Origin: a virus
Direction: 5' to 3' (one strand)
DNA: 21,853 bases
IMG/VR virus record: IMGVR_UViG_3300044546_000675
Coordinates: 1 to 21,853 of that record
Positions 12,650-19,923 of the stretch are shown here, one piece after another. How positions within the stretch are numbered: position 1 is the stretch's first letter; each line of letters starts with the position of its first letter. The notes beneath the pieces were generated by a model. It had not been told where the DNA came from, did no database searches, and saw only the letters and a program-made list of their open reading frames with translations. Both the position numbers and the translations under genes were made by a program.

Positions 12650-12984
12650 TGAAGGCTCTGGTCATTACAGTAGTTCCTGCACTGGCATTATTGGCGCTAA
12701 CAGGCTGCGGATCTGCATCAAAAGTTGTTGCTCAGAAACCGCAGTACTGTCATACTAGTCAAACTATTACTACTCATAACAAAGAAACAGTAGATAGCAA
12801 GACTGTGTTAGAATGCACAGACGACGATATCAAACGAATTACCACGGCAAGGTTAGGTATGTCAACTAACTGCGGTGAATTTACTTATTGGATGCAGATT
12901 GGAGGAAGAGATGTTCAACGCAAAGGCGTCAGTTGTCAAAAAATGGATGGTGGCTGGGAAATTGTTAATACTGGTCGTAACTAG
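12649..12984 (+). CDS. Lipoprotein with a 17-kDa-antigen-like C-terminus
   Basis: A 111-residue protein whose ATG shares its first base with the previous stop. The signal is MKALVITVVPALALLALTGC with a clear LTGC lipobox. The mature region has four or more cysteines (C at YCHT, LEC, TNC, SCQ) and ends CGEFTYWMQIGGRDVQRKG, then SCQKMDGGWEIV, a pattern like the C-terminal repeat of the bacterial 17-kDa surface antigen group. It overlaps the next gene in another frame by 74 bases. Function unknown; likely periplasm-facing. Confidence 0.72.
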   Translation: MKALVITVVPALALLALTGCGSASKVVAQKPQYCHTSQTITTHNKETVDSKTVLECTDDDIKRITTARLGMSTNCGEFTYWMQIGGRDVQRKGVSCQKMDGGWEIVNTGRN

Positions 12985-13342
12985 TCCAGCATTGGCTAAT
13001 GACATCAGTAATCCTAGATTTTTCGAATATCGCTCAGGTTCGTTTATTAATGAAGTTGCGCAAATATCTTTTGGATGGTTCAAAACTTTGGACAATGATC
13101 AAAAAGATTCTTACACCCAGGCGCTGTATCATGCCGTGATGTTTGCCGAAAATGGACAGGCTGTTGAATGGTACAAACGTGATGCTAGTGGTGTTGCAGT
13201 GCCTGTGATGACATGGCCCACTGGATCGGGATATTGTAGGAGGATGCATGTGCAGGCCATAGCTTATGGTGTGCAGAGAACATTGAGTAGCACAGCCTGT
13301 TTCTCAAATGCGAGCAGTAATTGGCGTTGGATAAGGGAATAA
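12911..13342 (+). CDS. Exported protein of the 17-kDa surface-antigen-like family
   Basis: A 143-residue protein from ATG 12911, behind GGAGGAAGAG inside the previous gene. A signal-peptide-like run (KLLILVVTSPALA, cleavage after ALA) precedes the mature part. The C-terminus carries the surface-antigen pattern G-S-G-Y-C-R-R, ending T-A-C-F and N-W-R-W, with a preceding helix (SYTQALYHAVMFAENGQAVEW) as in the RT0821/Lpp0805 group. An alternative start at 12947 would give a shorter signal. With the two upstream lipoproteins it makes a three-gene envelope unit. Function is unknown; it suggests an alpha- or gammaproteobacterial source. Confidence 0.72.
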   Translation: MFNAKASVVKKWMVAGKLLILVVTSPALANDISNPRFFEYRSGSFINEVAQISFGWFKTLDNDQKDSYTQALYHAVMFAENGQAVEWYKRDASGVAVPVMTWPTGSGYCRRMHVQAIAYGVQRTLSSTACFSNASSNWRWIRE

Positions 13343-13351
13343 ATATTACAC

Positions 13352-14746
13352 ATGAAAATAAATCTCAGCGATAAAATTATTGCCTGGCTGGCCCTGTTCA
13401 GCGGGTTAACCATTTCTGCAGTGGCCATTTGGTACAGCGTAGCGGGTCTCGTTAGCATTTTCGCAGCCGCTGCTATCCCTATTATTGTTATGGGTGTAGT
13501 GCTAGAAGTCAGCAAATTAATTGCCACTGTATGGTTAAAAATCAATTGGGATAGAGCCCCTATTTACATTAGAAGTTATCTCATAGTTGCCATTGCCATC
13601 CTTATGGTAATTACCTCCATGGGCATCTTTGGTTTTCTATCAAAGGCACACAGTGATCAAACATTAGTGTCCGGAGATGTTCAGAGCAAAATTGCTATCT
13701 ATGACGAAAAAATAAAAACTGAACGCGAAAACATCGAAGCTGGTCGCAAGGCCCTGAAACAAATGGATGCCACCATTGATGAAACCATTGCTCGCAGTAA
13801 AACTGATCAAGGGGCTGTCAATGCCAATACCATGCGTCAACGCCAGGCCAAAGAAAGAGCCCAGATAAATTCTGACATAACTAAATCGCAAAAGGCCATT
13901 GCCACTCTTAATGAAGAACGTGCTCCAATTGCGGCCGAAATACGCAAGGTTGAAGCTGAAGTTGGTCCCATCAAATACATAGCTGCCTTTGTGTATGGCA
14001 GCAATCCCGATGCCAACCTATTAGAAAAAGCGGTGACTTGGGTAATTATTATCATTGTTTCAGTATTTGATCCTTTGGCAGTGATACTGCTGTTGGCCAG
14101 CCAATATAGTTTTCAATGGTTTCGCAGAGCCGAAGAAGACCACAAGGAATCTCTAGAAAATTCCATACCAACAGATAACAAAGATGGTCCTCCAACCAAT
14201 GAAGAAATTACTCCAAGATCAGAACCTTTTATACCACCAGCCACAAATTTATGGCCGTTTCCCGCAGCCGCATATATACAAACAACACACACAGCACCTG
14301 TCGTAGATTCTTTCACAACACAGCCGACCGCACTAGGAGGTGATATAACGGCGTCTGAGGAACTGCATGAAGAGGATGACGACTACGACGAAAATGACAC
14401 AGTTGAGATTAGAGAAGCCAAGCGAAATTGGAAACACGATCATCCGGACGATTCTTTGAAAAGACACAGACGTCTTTTAGAAAATGGTTTGATTGATCGT
14501 CTTCCTTGGGAAGAGTACCTAAAAGCTGCCCCCGACTTTACAGACAATGAAGCCGCAGAAGAAGCAGCGAAATGGGCTCTAGAACAAGTTGAAGAAACTA
14601 AAAAAAAAGATAACAGCATGGATGGAACGGGAACAGGGTCAACAGATTCGCAAGATTCAGGAAAGCTAGTGGGCTATATTCAAAATGCCGAGCAGAATGA
14701 ATCTACGATCTGGCAAAAGGTCAAACAAGTCAAAGGACAAGGATGA
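13352..14746 (+). CDS. Large membrane protein with internal coiled coil and disordered acidic tail
   Basis: A 464-residue protein. Residues about 8-95 contain three hydrophobic segments (IIAWLALFSGLTISAVAIWY, a 37-56 span, IVAIAILMVITSMGIFGF). Residues about 105-205 form a long charged coiled coil (KTERENIEAGRKALKQM, NSDITKSQKAIATLNEE). A fourth span is VIIIIVSVFDPLAVILLLA near 228-246. The remainder is proline- and acid-rich and probably disordered, with EEDDDYDEND. The start has no strong Shine-Dalgarno and lies just after AATAAATA. I recall similar proteins in marine T4-like phages without a known role. It overlaps the next gene by ATGA. Confidence 0.75.
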   Translation: MKINLSDKIIAWLALFSGLTISAVAIWYSVAGLVSIFAAAAIPIIVMGVVLEVSKLIATVWLKINWDRAPIYIRSYLIVAIAILMVITSMGIFGFLSKAHSDQTLVSGDVQSKIAIYDEKIKTERENIEAGRKALKQMDATIDETIARSKTDQGAVNANTMRQRQAKERAQINSDITKSQKAIATLNEERAPIAAEIRKVEAEVGPIKYIAAFVYGSNPDANLLEKAVTWVIIIIVSVFDPLAVILLLASQYSFQWFRRAEEDHKESLENSIPTDNKDGPPTNEEITPRSEPFIPPATNLWPFPAAAYIQTTHTAPVVDSFTTQPTALGGDITASEELHEEDDDYDENDTVEIREAKRNWKHDHPDDSLKRHRRLLENGLIDRLPWEEYLKAAPDFTDNEAAEEAAKWALEQVEETKKKDNSMDGTGTGSTDSQDSGKLVGYIQNAEQNESTIWQKVKQVKGQG

Positions 14747-15126
14747 CAGCCAAGGTAGTTGTAGTCACTGCTCCTGACGATGTATTGATTGATGGTTTTA
14801 GATTGTTGTTGGTAGATCTCAATGCTGAACAGACCAAAATCATTTCAGATAGTTTGTTGAATCTAAAATCACAGCATGATATCATTACCTATCTTTGGTC
14901 ATCTGATCACGACACGGATTGGCTGCTGGACAAAAAATCCAAGAGCGATCTCATCATATTCAACGCAGATAGCGCAAACAGTCTTGTTATAGGATACATC
15001 TGCGCTCAAAAAAATTCACACTACTTTGGCAACCTAAGAAATTTATCACGTGCTAATGCAAAGGCTATATATGCTAGTGAGGATTGTGAATCTTTACTTA
15101 ACCTAACCATAAACAATTATGAATAA
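14743..15126 (+). CDS. Unknown soluble protein
   Basis: A 127-residue protein that is not recognised. It reads as alternating strands and helices: KVVVVTAPDDVLIDGFRLLLVDL, then a helix, DIITYLW, SDLIIFNAD, and a C-terminal YASEDCESLLNLTINNYE. The pattern resembles small Rossmann-like or receiver-like folds but has no conserved site that I can name. ATGA overlap with the upstream membrane protein and an 8-base overlap with the bS21 gene support it as coding. Confidence 0.7.
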   Translation: MTAKVVVVTAPDDVLIDGFRLLLVDLNAEQTKIISDSLLNLKSQHDIITYLWSSDHDTDWLLDKKSKSDLIIFNADSANSLVIGYICAQKNSHYFGNLRNLSRANAKAIYASEDCESLLNLTINNYE

Positions 15127-15355
15127 ATCAAGAGTTACTCTAGGGAGAACCGTAGTTCTCAAAGAAGGCGAAAATATCAATCAGGCTCTCCGCCGATTCA
15201 AAAAGAAAGTCGAAGAAAGTGGTATTCTCGATGAACTGAGACAAAAAGAGTTTTACGAAAAACCCACAACCATGCGCAAACGCCTCAAAGGTGCAGCAGT
15301 GGCTAGATGGCGCAAGAAACTGCGTGAAAACGAATTACCTAAAAAAATGTTTTAA
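15119..15355 (+). CDS. rpsU: Ribosomal protein bS21
   Basis: A 78-residue homologue of the small-subunit protein bS21, which sits near the anti-Shine-Dalgarno end of 16S rRNA and affects initiation. The family core is clear: GENINQALRRFKKKVEESGIL, then REL-like RQKEFYEKPTTMRKRLKGAAVARWRKKLRE. Length is a little above the bacterial ~70 residues, with an extended basic C-terminus ending LPKKMF. Virus-encoded bS21 is known from aquatic phages including pelagiphages, where it is thought to replace host bS21 and favour phage mRNAs. It overlaps the upstream gene by 8 bases and leads directly to a new promoter. Confidence 0.94.
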   Translation: MNKSRVTLGRTVVLKEGENINQALRRFKKKVEESGILDELRQKEFYEKPTTMRKRLKGAAVARWRKKLRENELPKKMF

Positions 15356-15359
15356 TCTA

Positions 15360-15388
15360 TTGACATTCTGTCAGAAAGGTAGTATAAT
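15360..15388 (+). promoter_or_regulatory. Perfect-consensus sigma70-type promoter for the exonuclease gene
   Basis: TTGACA (15360-15365) and TATAAT (15383-15388) have a 17-base spacer. TGACA-TTC-TGTCA (15361-15373) is an inverted repeat over the -35. Only six bases separate the -10 from the ATG at 15395, so transcription should begin at or next to the start codon. Confidence 0.85.
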
Positions 15389-15394
15389 AACTGT

Positions 15395-15976
15395 ATGAAC
15401 ACAGATATTATGATCGACTTGGAGACGCTAGACGTTCTCCCCACAGCAACAATCTTAACCATTGGTGCAGTTAAATTTGATCCATTTGGTGATGATGTAA
15501 ACGAAAAAAAATGTGAGAAATTTTATGTCCGTGTTGATGTTGATAGTTGTGATCGGATTGGTGCTACGGTTTCGCAGGCTACCTTAGATTGGTGGGCTTC
15601 ACAATCACAGGAAGCTCAGAACGAAGCATTTGATCCTGCAAACAGAGTCTCTATTGAAGAAGCAATGACACAACTGTACAAGTTTTGTTGGGGCGGCAAA
15701 AGAGTATGGAGTCACGGTGCTGGCTTTGATGTTACTATTCTAGAATGGTATTTTCGTAAGATCGGCAAAGCTATTCCTTGGAGCTTCTGGGAAGTTCGCG
15801 ACACTCGCACAATTTTCGATGTAGGTATCAATCCCAACCGTCCTCCAGTGCTAAAACATCATGCTCTCGAAGATGCGTGGAATCAAGCAGTAGGTGTGCA
15901 AAATGTCTACAAAGCTCTGCGGACCAGTACAATGAGCGACGGTAACTATATCGCACCATTTGCAAATCAAAGGTAA
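15395..15976 (+). CDS. DEDDh 3'-5' exonuclease (DexA / Rv2179c-like)
   Basis: A 193-residue exonuclease of the DEDDh class. The four acidic residues and His are seen: D8 and E10 (IMIDLETL), D112 (SHGAGFDVTI), and H155/H156 with D160 (KHHALED). The middle has TLDWWASQSQEA, common to T4 DexA, and FWEVRDTRTIFD. T4 DexA is a DNA exonuclease; the related Rv2179c group degrades RNA, so substrate is uncertain. The start is fixed by the first strand (TDIMIDLE), as in T4 DexA (MFDFIIDFE); a later ATG would remove it. No Shine-Dalgarno lies at the usual distance; the promoter immediately upstream implies a leaderless mRNA. Confidence 0.88.
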   Translation: MNTDIMIDLETLDVLPTATILTIGAVKFDPFGDDVNEKKCEKFYVRVDVDSCDRIGATVSQATLDWWASQSQEAQNEAFDPANRVSIEEAMTQLYKFCWGGKRVWSHGAGFDVTILEWYFRKIGKAIPWSFWEVRDTRTIFDVGINPNRPPVLKHHALEDAWNQAVGVQNVYKALRTSTMSDGNYIAPFANQR

Positions 15977-15979
15977 TAT

Positions 15980-16264
15980 ATGGACAGTCAAACCAAAGAA
16001 GTAATGGACATTCTCCAAGAAGAATGTGCTGAAGTAATTCAAGCGGTAAGTAAAATCAGCCGCTTCGGACTAGACAATTTTAAACCAGGAAAACCTAAAA
16101 CCAATAGGCAACATCTGGAAGAAGAGCTAGGCGATATGATAACCATGATTGATATCTTGCACAACATGGATATTGTAAGCTGGACAAATATCGACCGTGC
16201 AGCTGAAGCTAAACGTGAAAAACTAAAAAAATGGTCAAATATTCAGAATTTAGAGAATATTTGA
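15980..16264 (+). CDS. MazG-like NTP pyrophosphohydrolase
   Basis: A 94-residue all-alpha NTP-PPase-like protein. The metal-binding helix pair is visible: EECAEVIQAVSKISRFG (E14, E15, E18) and LEEELGDMITMIDIL (E47-E49, D52). Such enzymes hydrolyse nucleoside triphosphates to monophosphates; phage MazG is proposed to act on dNTPs or on alarmone levels, though in-vitro substrates vary. A weak AAAGGTAA ribosome binding site precedes it, and the gene lies 3 bases after the exonuclease, sharing its transcript. It ends exactly at a TATAAATA box. Confidence 0.82.
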   Translation: MDSQTKEVMDILQEECAEVIQAVSKISRFGLDNFKPGKPKTNRQHLEEELGDMITMIDILHNMDIVSWTNIDRAAEAKREKLKKWSNIQNLENI

Positions 16265-16272
16265 TATAAATA
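16265..16272 (+). promoter_or_regulatory. T4-type late promoter box (TATAAATA) upstream of dnaK
   Basis: An exact TATAAATA begins on the base after the MazG-like stop, 88 bases before dnaK. It equals the consensus recognised by T4 gp55-type late sigma factors. The leader that follows has a GAGCA-TAG-TGCTC hairpin (16307-16319). Late expression of dnaK is inferred. Confidence 0.6.
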
Positions 16273-16327
16273 AAATCGTAAGCTGCACCAAAGCGGGCGG
16301 TTTATAGAGCATAGTGCTCACAATCTA

Positions 16328-16364
16328 GATCTTACTTTAAAAGGAGATAATTATGTCTAAGATC
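16328..16364 (+). promoter_or_regulatory. dnaK translation-initiation stem-loop (candidate RNA switch)
   Basis: GATCTTA (16328-16334) pairs perfectly with TAAGATC (16358-16364), placing AAGGAG and the ATG in a 23-base loop. Nearly the same leader sequence precedes hsp20, where a different 7-bp stem with an identical 23-base loop occurs. Confidence 0.5.
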
Positions 16365-18254
16365 ATCGGTATCGATTTAGGTACCACAAACTCATGTGTA
16401 GCTGTTATTGAAAACGGCATCCCCAAAGTAATTGAAAATGCAGAAGGTGCTAGAACAACACCTTCAATCGTTGCCTACGGCAAAGATGAAATTCTCGTAG
16501 GTGCTTCAGCAAAACGTCAATCAGTTACTAACCCCAAAAATACAATCTATGCTTCAAAGCGTTTGATTGGACGCAAGTTTAAAGAGGAAGCTGTTCAAAA
16601 GGACATCAACCTTATGCCCTACGAAATCATGGAAGCCAAGAATGGCGATGCATGGGTTCGTGCTAATGGTCAAGAGTTGGCGCCTCCACAAATCTCAGCA
16701 GAAGTTTTGCGTAAGATGAAAAAGACAGCGGAGGATTATCTAGGTCATGAAGTTACTCAAGCAGTTATCACAGTTCCTGCGTACTTTAACGACAGCCAAA
16801 GACAAGCTACTAAAGACGCTGGACAAATCGCAGGCCTGGAGGTACTCCGTATTATTAACGAGCCTACTGCGGCAGCTCTTGCTTATGGCGTTGATAAAGC
16901 TGATAAAAGAGATAGGAAAATTGCTGTTTACGATCTTGGTGGCGGTACATTCGATGTTTCGATCATCGAAATAGCCAACGTAGATGGAGACAAGCAGATC
17001 GAAGTATTGAGCACAAACGGCGATACATTCCTTGGCGGTGAAGACTTTGACCAACGTATTATGGATTACTTGGTTGAAGAATTCCGCAAGGATCAAGGTG
17101 TTGATCTAACCAAAGATGTACTTGCTCTACAGCGTTTAAAAGAATCTGCTGAGAAGGCAAAAATTGAATTGTCTAGCTCTGCAAGCACAAGTGTTAATTT
17201 GCCATACATCACAGCAGACGCAAGTGGCCCTAAGCACATGAATATCACTATTAGCCGTAGCAAGTTAGAACAGCTTGTTGACGAGTTAATCACTCGCTCA
17301 ATTGAGCCATGTAAAGTTGCCATGAAAGATGCAGGTGTCACAGCCGCTGACATCGATGAAGTTATTCTTGTTGGTGGTATGACACGTATGCCAAAGGTAC
17401 AAGAAGCCGTTGAAAAATTATTTGGCAAGGCACCACGTAAGGATGTTAATCCAGACGAAGCTGTTGCCGCAGGTGCCGCAGTACAAGGTGCTGTTCTCGG
17501 TGGCGATCGTACTGATGTGTTGTTGCTAGATGTGACTCCACTGAGTTTGGGTATTGAAACAATGGGCGGTGTGTTTGCAAAGGTTATTCAAAAGAACACA
17601 ACCATTCCGACTAAGGGACAGCAGACATTCTCAACAGCAGAAGACAATCAACCTGCGGTGACTATCAAGGTATTCCAAGGTGAGCGTGATCTAGTACAAT
17701 ACAACAAATTGCTAGGTGAATTCAATCTTGAAGGTATTCAACCGCAACGTCGTGGACAGCCGCAAATCGAAGTTACATTTGATATTGATGCTAACGGTAT
17801 CATGAATATCTCGGCCAAGGACAAGAGCACAGGCAAAGAAAACAAGATCACTATTAAATCAGATAGCGGTCTAAGCAAAGAAGAAATTGAACGCATGGTA
17901 CGTGAAGCTGAAGAAAATGCAGAGAGTGATCAAAAAGCTCGAACATTAATTGATGCTCGCAACCAAGCTGAAGCAACTGTACATGAAGTTAAAAAAGATC
18001 TTGAAGAATTTAAAGATGAATTAACTGATACAGAAAAGACAGAAATCGAGACAGCAGTTAAATCAGTCGAAGACGCTATGAAAGAAGATGACGCTGATAA
18101 AATTAAAGCTGAACTCGAAAAAGTTTTTCCGGCAATGAAAACATTGTTGGAGAAAAAGCAGGCCAAGGAACAGGCAGCTCAGGCGCCTCAACCAGAAGCC
18201 AAAGCAGATGACAATGTGGTAGACGCTACGTTTACAGAAACTAAGTCTAGCTAA
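16353..18254 (+). CDS. dnaK: Molecular chaperone DnaK (Hsp70), full length
   Basis: ATP-dependent Hsp70 that binds exposed hydrophobic stretches of client proteins. All parts are present in 633 residues: phosphate-binding [11 protein letters not shown] (residues 5-15), [11 protein letters not shown] and [11 protein letters not shown] in the ATPase domain, interdomain linker [13 protein letters not shown], the substrate-binding beta domain (ending near [16 protein letters not shown]), a helical lid, and a C-terminal tail with VVDATFTE like bacterial DnaK tails. Catalytic and linker residues look intact, so it should be active. It resembles proteobacterial host DnaK, so recent-to-moderate transfer from a host is likely. 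No GrpE gene or DnaJ is visible; host co-chaperones would be needed. Full-length DnaK in a phage is unusual. Confidence 0.98.
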   Translation: MSKIIGIDLGTTNSCVAVIENGIPKVIENAEGARTTPSIVAYGKDEILVGASAKRQSVTNPKNTIYASKRLIGRKFKEEAVQKDINLMPYEIMEAKNGDAWVRANGQELAPPQISAEVLRKMKKTAEDYLGHEVTQAVITVPAYFNDSQRQATKDAGQIAGLEVLRIINEPTAAALAYGVDKADKRDRKIAVYDLGGGTFDVSIIEIANVDGDKQIEVLSTNGDTFLGGEDFDQRIMDYLVEEFRKDQGVDLTKDVLALQRLKESAEKAKIELSSSASTSVNLPYITADASGPKHMNITISRSKLEQLVDELITRSIEPCKVAMKDAGVTAADIDEVILVGGMTRMPKVQEAVEKLFGKAPRKDVNPDEAVAAGAAVQGAVLGGDRTDVLLLDVTPLSLGIETMGGVFAKVIQKNTTIPTKGQQTFSTAEDNQPAVTIKVFQGERDLVQYNKLLGEFNLEGIQPQRRGQPQIEVTFDIDANGIMNISAKDKSTGKENKITIKSDSGLSKEEIERMVREAEENAESDQKARTLIDARNQAEATVHEVKKDLEEFKDELTDTEKTEIETAVKSVEDAMKEDDADKIKAELEKVFPAMKTLLEKKQAKEQAAQAPQPEAKADDNVVDATFTETKSS

Positions 18255-18262
18255 TTGTCTTG

Positions 18263-18290
18263 GGGGCACCTTCGGGGTCCCCATTGTTCT
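18263..18290 (+). terminator. Hairpin after dnaK, probable terminator or attenuator
   Basis: GGGG-C-ACC (18263-18270) pairs with GGTCCCC (18276-18282) over 7 bp with one bulged C, followed by ATTGTTCTT. The T-rich part is imperfect and the hsp20 gene begins only 20 bases later, so partial termination or mRNA stabilisation is more likely than a full stop. Confidence 0.55.
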
Positions 18291-18319
18291 TACTTTATAA
18301 GGAGACTATTATGAACAAT
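18283..18319 (+). promoter_or_regulatory. hsp20 translation-initiation stem-loop (candidate RNA switch)
   Basis: ATTGTTC (18283-18289) pairs perfectly with GAACAAT (18313-18319). The 23-base loop contains TAAGGAG and the first two bases of the ATG. The G of ATG is paired. The leader 18286-18313 matches the dnaK leader at 24 of 28 positions. Confidence 0.5.
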
Positions 18320-18757
18320 AACGCATTACAAAGAATTGAAGCTATTAATAGAGCACTGATTGGTTTTGACACCATGTTCGACCAAATGGAACGTAGATTT
18401 TCCAACAGTGTGTCCAACAACTATCCTCCGCACAATATACTCAAGACTGGTGAGAATCAGTATGAGATTCAAATTGCTGTGACAGGATTTGAAAAATCGG
18501 AAATTTCCGTAACTGTAGAAGCTAATGTGCTTACAGTAAAAGGCGAAGGAGCAGAATCTGTTCGCCATGAGAATCCGGAAATTGTTTACTTGCATCGTGG
18601 TCTAGCCACCCGCGACTTTGTTCGTGAGTTTCCACTTGCTGAACACATGGAAGTTGCAGGTGCAGAAATCCGCAATGGCATGCTGATTGTGAAATTGATC
18701 CGCAATATTCCCGAGTCTGAAAAGCCACGTGTGATTGACATTGTGGAAGTTAAATAA
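18311..18757 (+). CDS. Small heat-shock protein Hsp20 (IbpA-like)
   Basis: An ATP-independent holdase of 148 residues. The start at 18311 follows AAGGAGACTATT; an in-frame upstream start would lie in the hairpin region. The N-terminal arm (ALIGFDTMFDQMERRF) matches IbpA-type proteins. The alpha-crystallin domain spans about residues 42-135: PPHNILKTGENQYEIQIAV, VTVEANVLTVKG, YLHRGLATRDFVREFPLAEH, and AEIRNGMLIVKL. The C-terminal anchoring motif would normally read IxI or similar; here I-D-I-V-E-V is available. Phage Hsp20 is common in T4-like marine phages. It would hold unfolded proteins for the neighbouring DnaK. Confidence 0.95.
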   Translation: MNNNALQRIEAINRALIGFDTMFDQMERRFSNSVSNNYPPHNILKTGENQYEIQIAVTGFEKSEISVTVEANVLTVKGEGAESVRHENPEIVYLHRGLATRDFVREFPLAEHMEVAGAEIRNGMLIVKLIRNIPESEKPRVIDIVEVK

Positions 18758-18765
18758 TCAATCAA

Positions 18766-18783
18766 TGGGGGAGAAATCCCCCA
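18766..18783 (+). other. GAAA-tetraloop hairpin between hsp20 and clpS
   Basis: TGGGGGA-GAAA-TCCCCCA is a 7-bp GC-rich stem with a GNRA tetraloop. The AGTTGGAG that follows has no T-tract, so a transcript stabiliser or processing site is likelier than a terminator. Confidence 0.6.
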
Positions 18784-18798
18784 GTTGGAGAAATAAAA

Positions 18799-19101
18799 AT
18801 GACCACTGAAATTCAAATAGAAGAAAAAATTATAACAAGTTTACAGCCACCTAAAATGTGGAAAGTAATCGTGCTCAACGATGAAAAGACTCCTATGGAG
18901 TTTGTGATAGAATTGTTAACTGACATATTTAAACACAGTGTAAGTGCAGCCAAAGATATCACTCTGGAAATACATAATTCTGGCAGTGCTGTGGCAGGAG
19001 TCTACACTCATGAGATTGCCGAGACCAAAGGCATAGAATCAACTCAACTGGCTCGAAGTAATGGGTTTCCATTGCGCATCACACTAGAACAAGAAGAATG
19101 A
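18799..19101 (+). CDS. clpS: ClpS, adaptor of ClpAP
   Basis: A 100-residue homologue of the N-end-rule adaptor that brings proteins with destabilising N-terminal residues to ClpA(P) and can redirect it away from tagged substrates. The core is kept: WKVIVLNDEKTPMEFVIELL (N27-D28-E29, the usual N-D-D with D to E), LEIHNSGSAVAGVYTHEIAETK (H59), and GFPLRITLE. The flexible N-terminal arm of about 15 residues needed to inhibit ClpA is present. No clpA lies near, so it would act on host ClpAP. It sits in a chaperone/proteolysis block with dnaK and hsp20 and overlaps the next gene by ATGA. The D-to-E change is at the binding pocket. Confidence 0.93.
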   Translation: MTTEIQIEEKIITSLQPPKMWKVIVLNDEKTPMEFVIELLTDIFKHSVSAAKDITLEIHNSGSAVAGVYTHEIAETKGIESTQLARSNGFPLRITLEQEE

Positions 19102-19358
19102 CCTTTGACGATGTGCGATTAATCAAACATCAATTTACAGGGGCACGTAGATTCGGTTATTGGGTTCATTTTAGAGATCAGCGTCCCAGTTCTCAAGCCA
19201 GTGGCAAGTCCGGCAAACTAAGTATAATACGATTTGTAGAATCAGCTTTTGGTCCATTGGGAACACGTTGGCAGTATCAAAGATTCAATGTCAACGATTA
19301 TATTCTCAAGCTCAACAGTGAACAGGATCTTGTGATGCTGATACTACGTTTCAGATAA
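19098..19358 (+). CDS. Small unknown basic protein
   Basis: An 86-residue protein without a recognised domain. Basic and aromatic residues are frequent (RRFGYWVHFRDQRP, TRWQYQRF), and the C-terminus DYILKLNSEQDLVMLILRFR is strand-like. The ATGA overlap with clpS shows a coupled gene. It is the only gene between clpS and heme oxygenase. Nucleic-acid binding is possible from its charge but not shown. Confidence 0.68.
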   Translation: MTFDDVRLIKHQFTGARRFGYWVHFRDQRPSSQASGKSGKLSIIRFVESAFGPLGTRWQYQRFNVNDYILKLNSEQDLVMLILRFR

Positions 19359-19371
19359 TTACGGAGTCATA

Positions 19372-19923
19372 ATGAGCCTAAGAGAATTAACCAAAGACAA
19401 TCACACCAATGCAGAAAGACAGGAGTTTGTAAAAATACTGTTTTCAGGAACCATAGATCCCAAACTGTACGCTACATATCTCTACAATCAATTTCCTATG
19501 TATGAGCTGTTAGAAGTATGTGCCATGCCGCATGGACTGCTGTCTGACATGCCAGGAATCTTACGGGCCAAGGCCATTAGAGCTGACTTTGAGGAATTAT
19601 GGGGATCAGACGAAGAAGATAGACCCAAAATGTGTGCAGTGGTAAAAGAGTATATGGATCATATTATGAAAATTAAAGATGATCCTAAATTGCTAATGGC
19701 ACACCTTTATGTACGACACATGGGCGATCTAGCTGGCGGACAAATGATTGCCAAAAAGGTGCCCGGGGCTGGCAAGTACTATCAATTTGAAGATGCCGAT
19801 AGTCTAAAAGCAGCAGTTCGTTTAAAAATCGACGACAGCATGGCCGACGAAGCAAAAGTCTGTTTTGATTTTGCTACACAATTTTTTAAAGAGATGATGG
19901 AAATTGCAAACATCAACAAGTAA
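19372..19923 (+). CDS. ho: Heme oxygenase (HO-1 family)
   Basis: Opens the heme ring to biliverdin, CO and iron, using reductant. The 183-residue protein has the HO pattern: LTKDNHTNAE with proximal H11 (axial heme ligand), and GDLAGGQM at residues 118-125, the distal helix glycine motif. Overall size fits the compact bacterial/cyanophage form rather than larger eukaryotic enzymes. The ribosome binding site ACGGAG sits near the start. The downstream bilin reductase starts inside its 3' end, so biliverdin would be passed to reduced bilin. Such pairs are known in cyanophages and in uncultured oceanic phages. No ferredoxin gene is visible in the window. Confidence 0.93.
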   Translation: MSLRELTKDNHTNAERQEFVKILFSGTIDPKLYATYLYNQFPMYELLEVCAMPHGLLSDMPGILRAKAIRADFEELWGSDEEDRPKMCAVVKEYMDHIMKIKDDPKLLMAHLYVRHMGDLAGGQMIAKKVPGAGKYYQFEDADSLKAAVRLKIDDSMADEAKVCFDFATQFFKEMMEIANINK

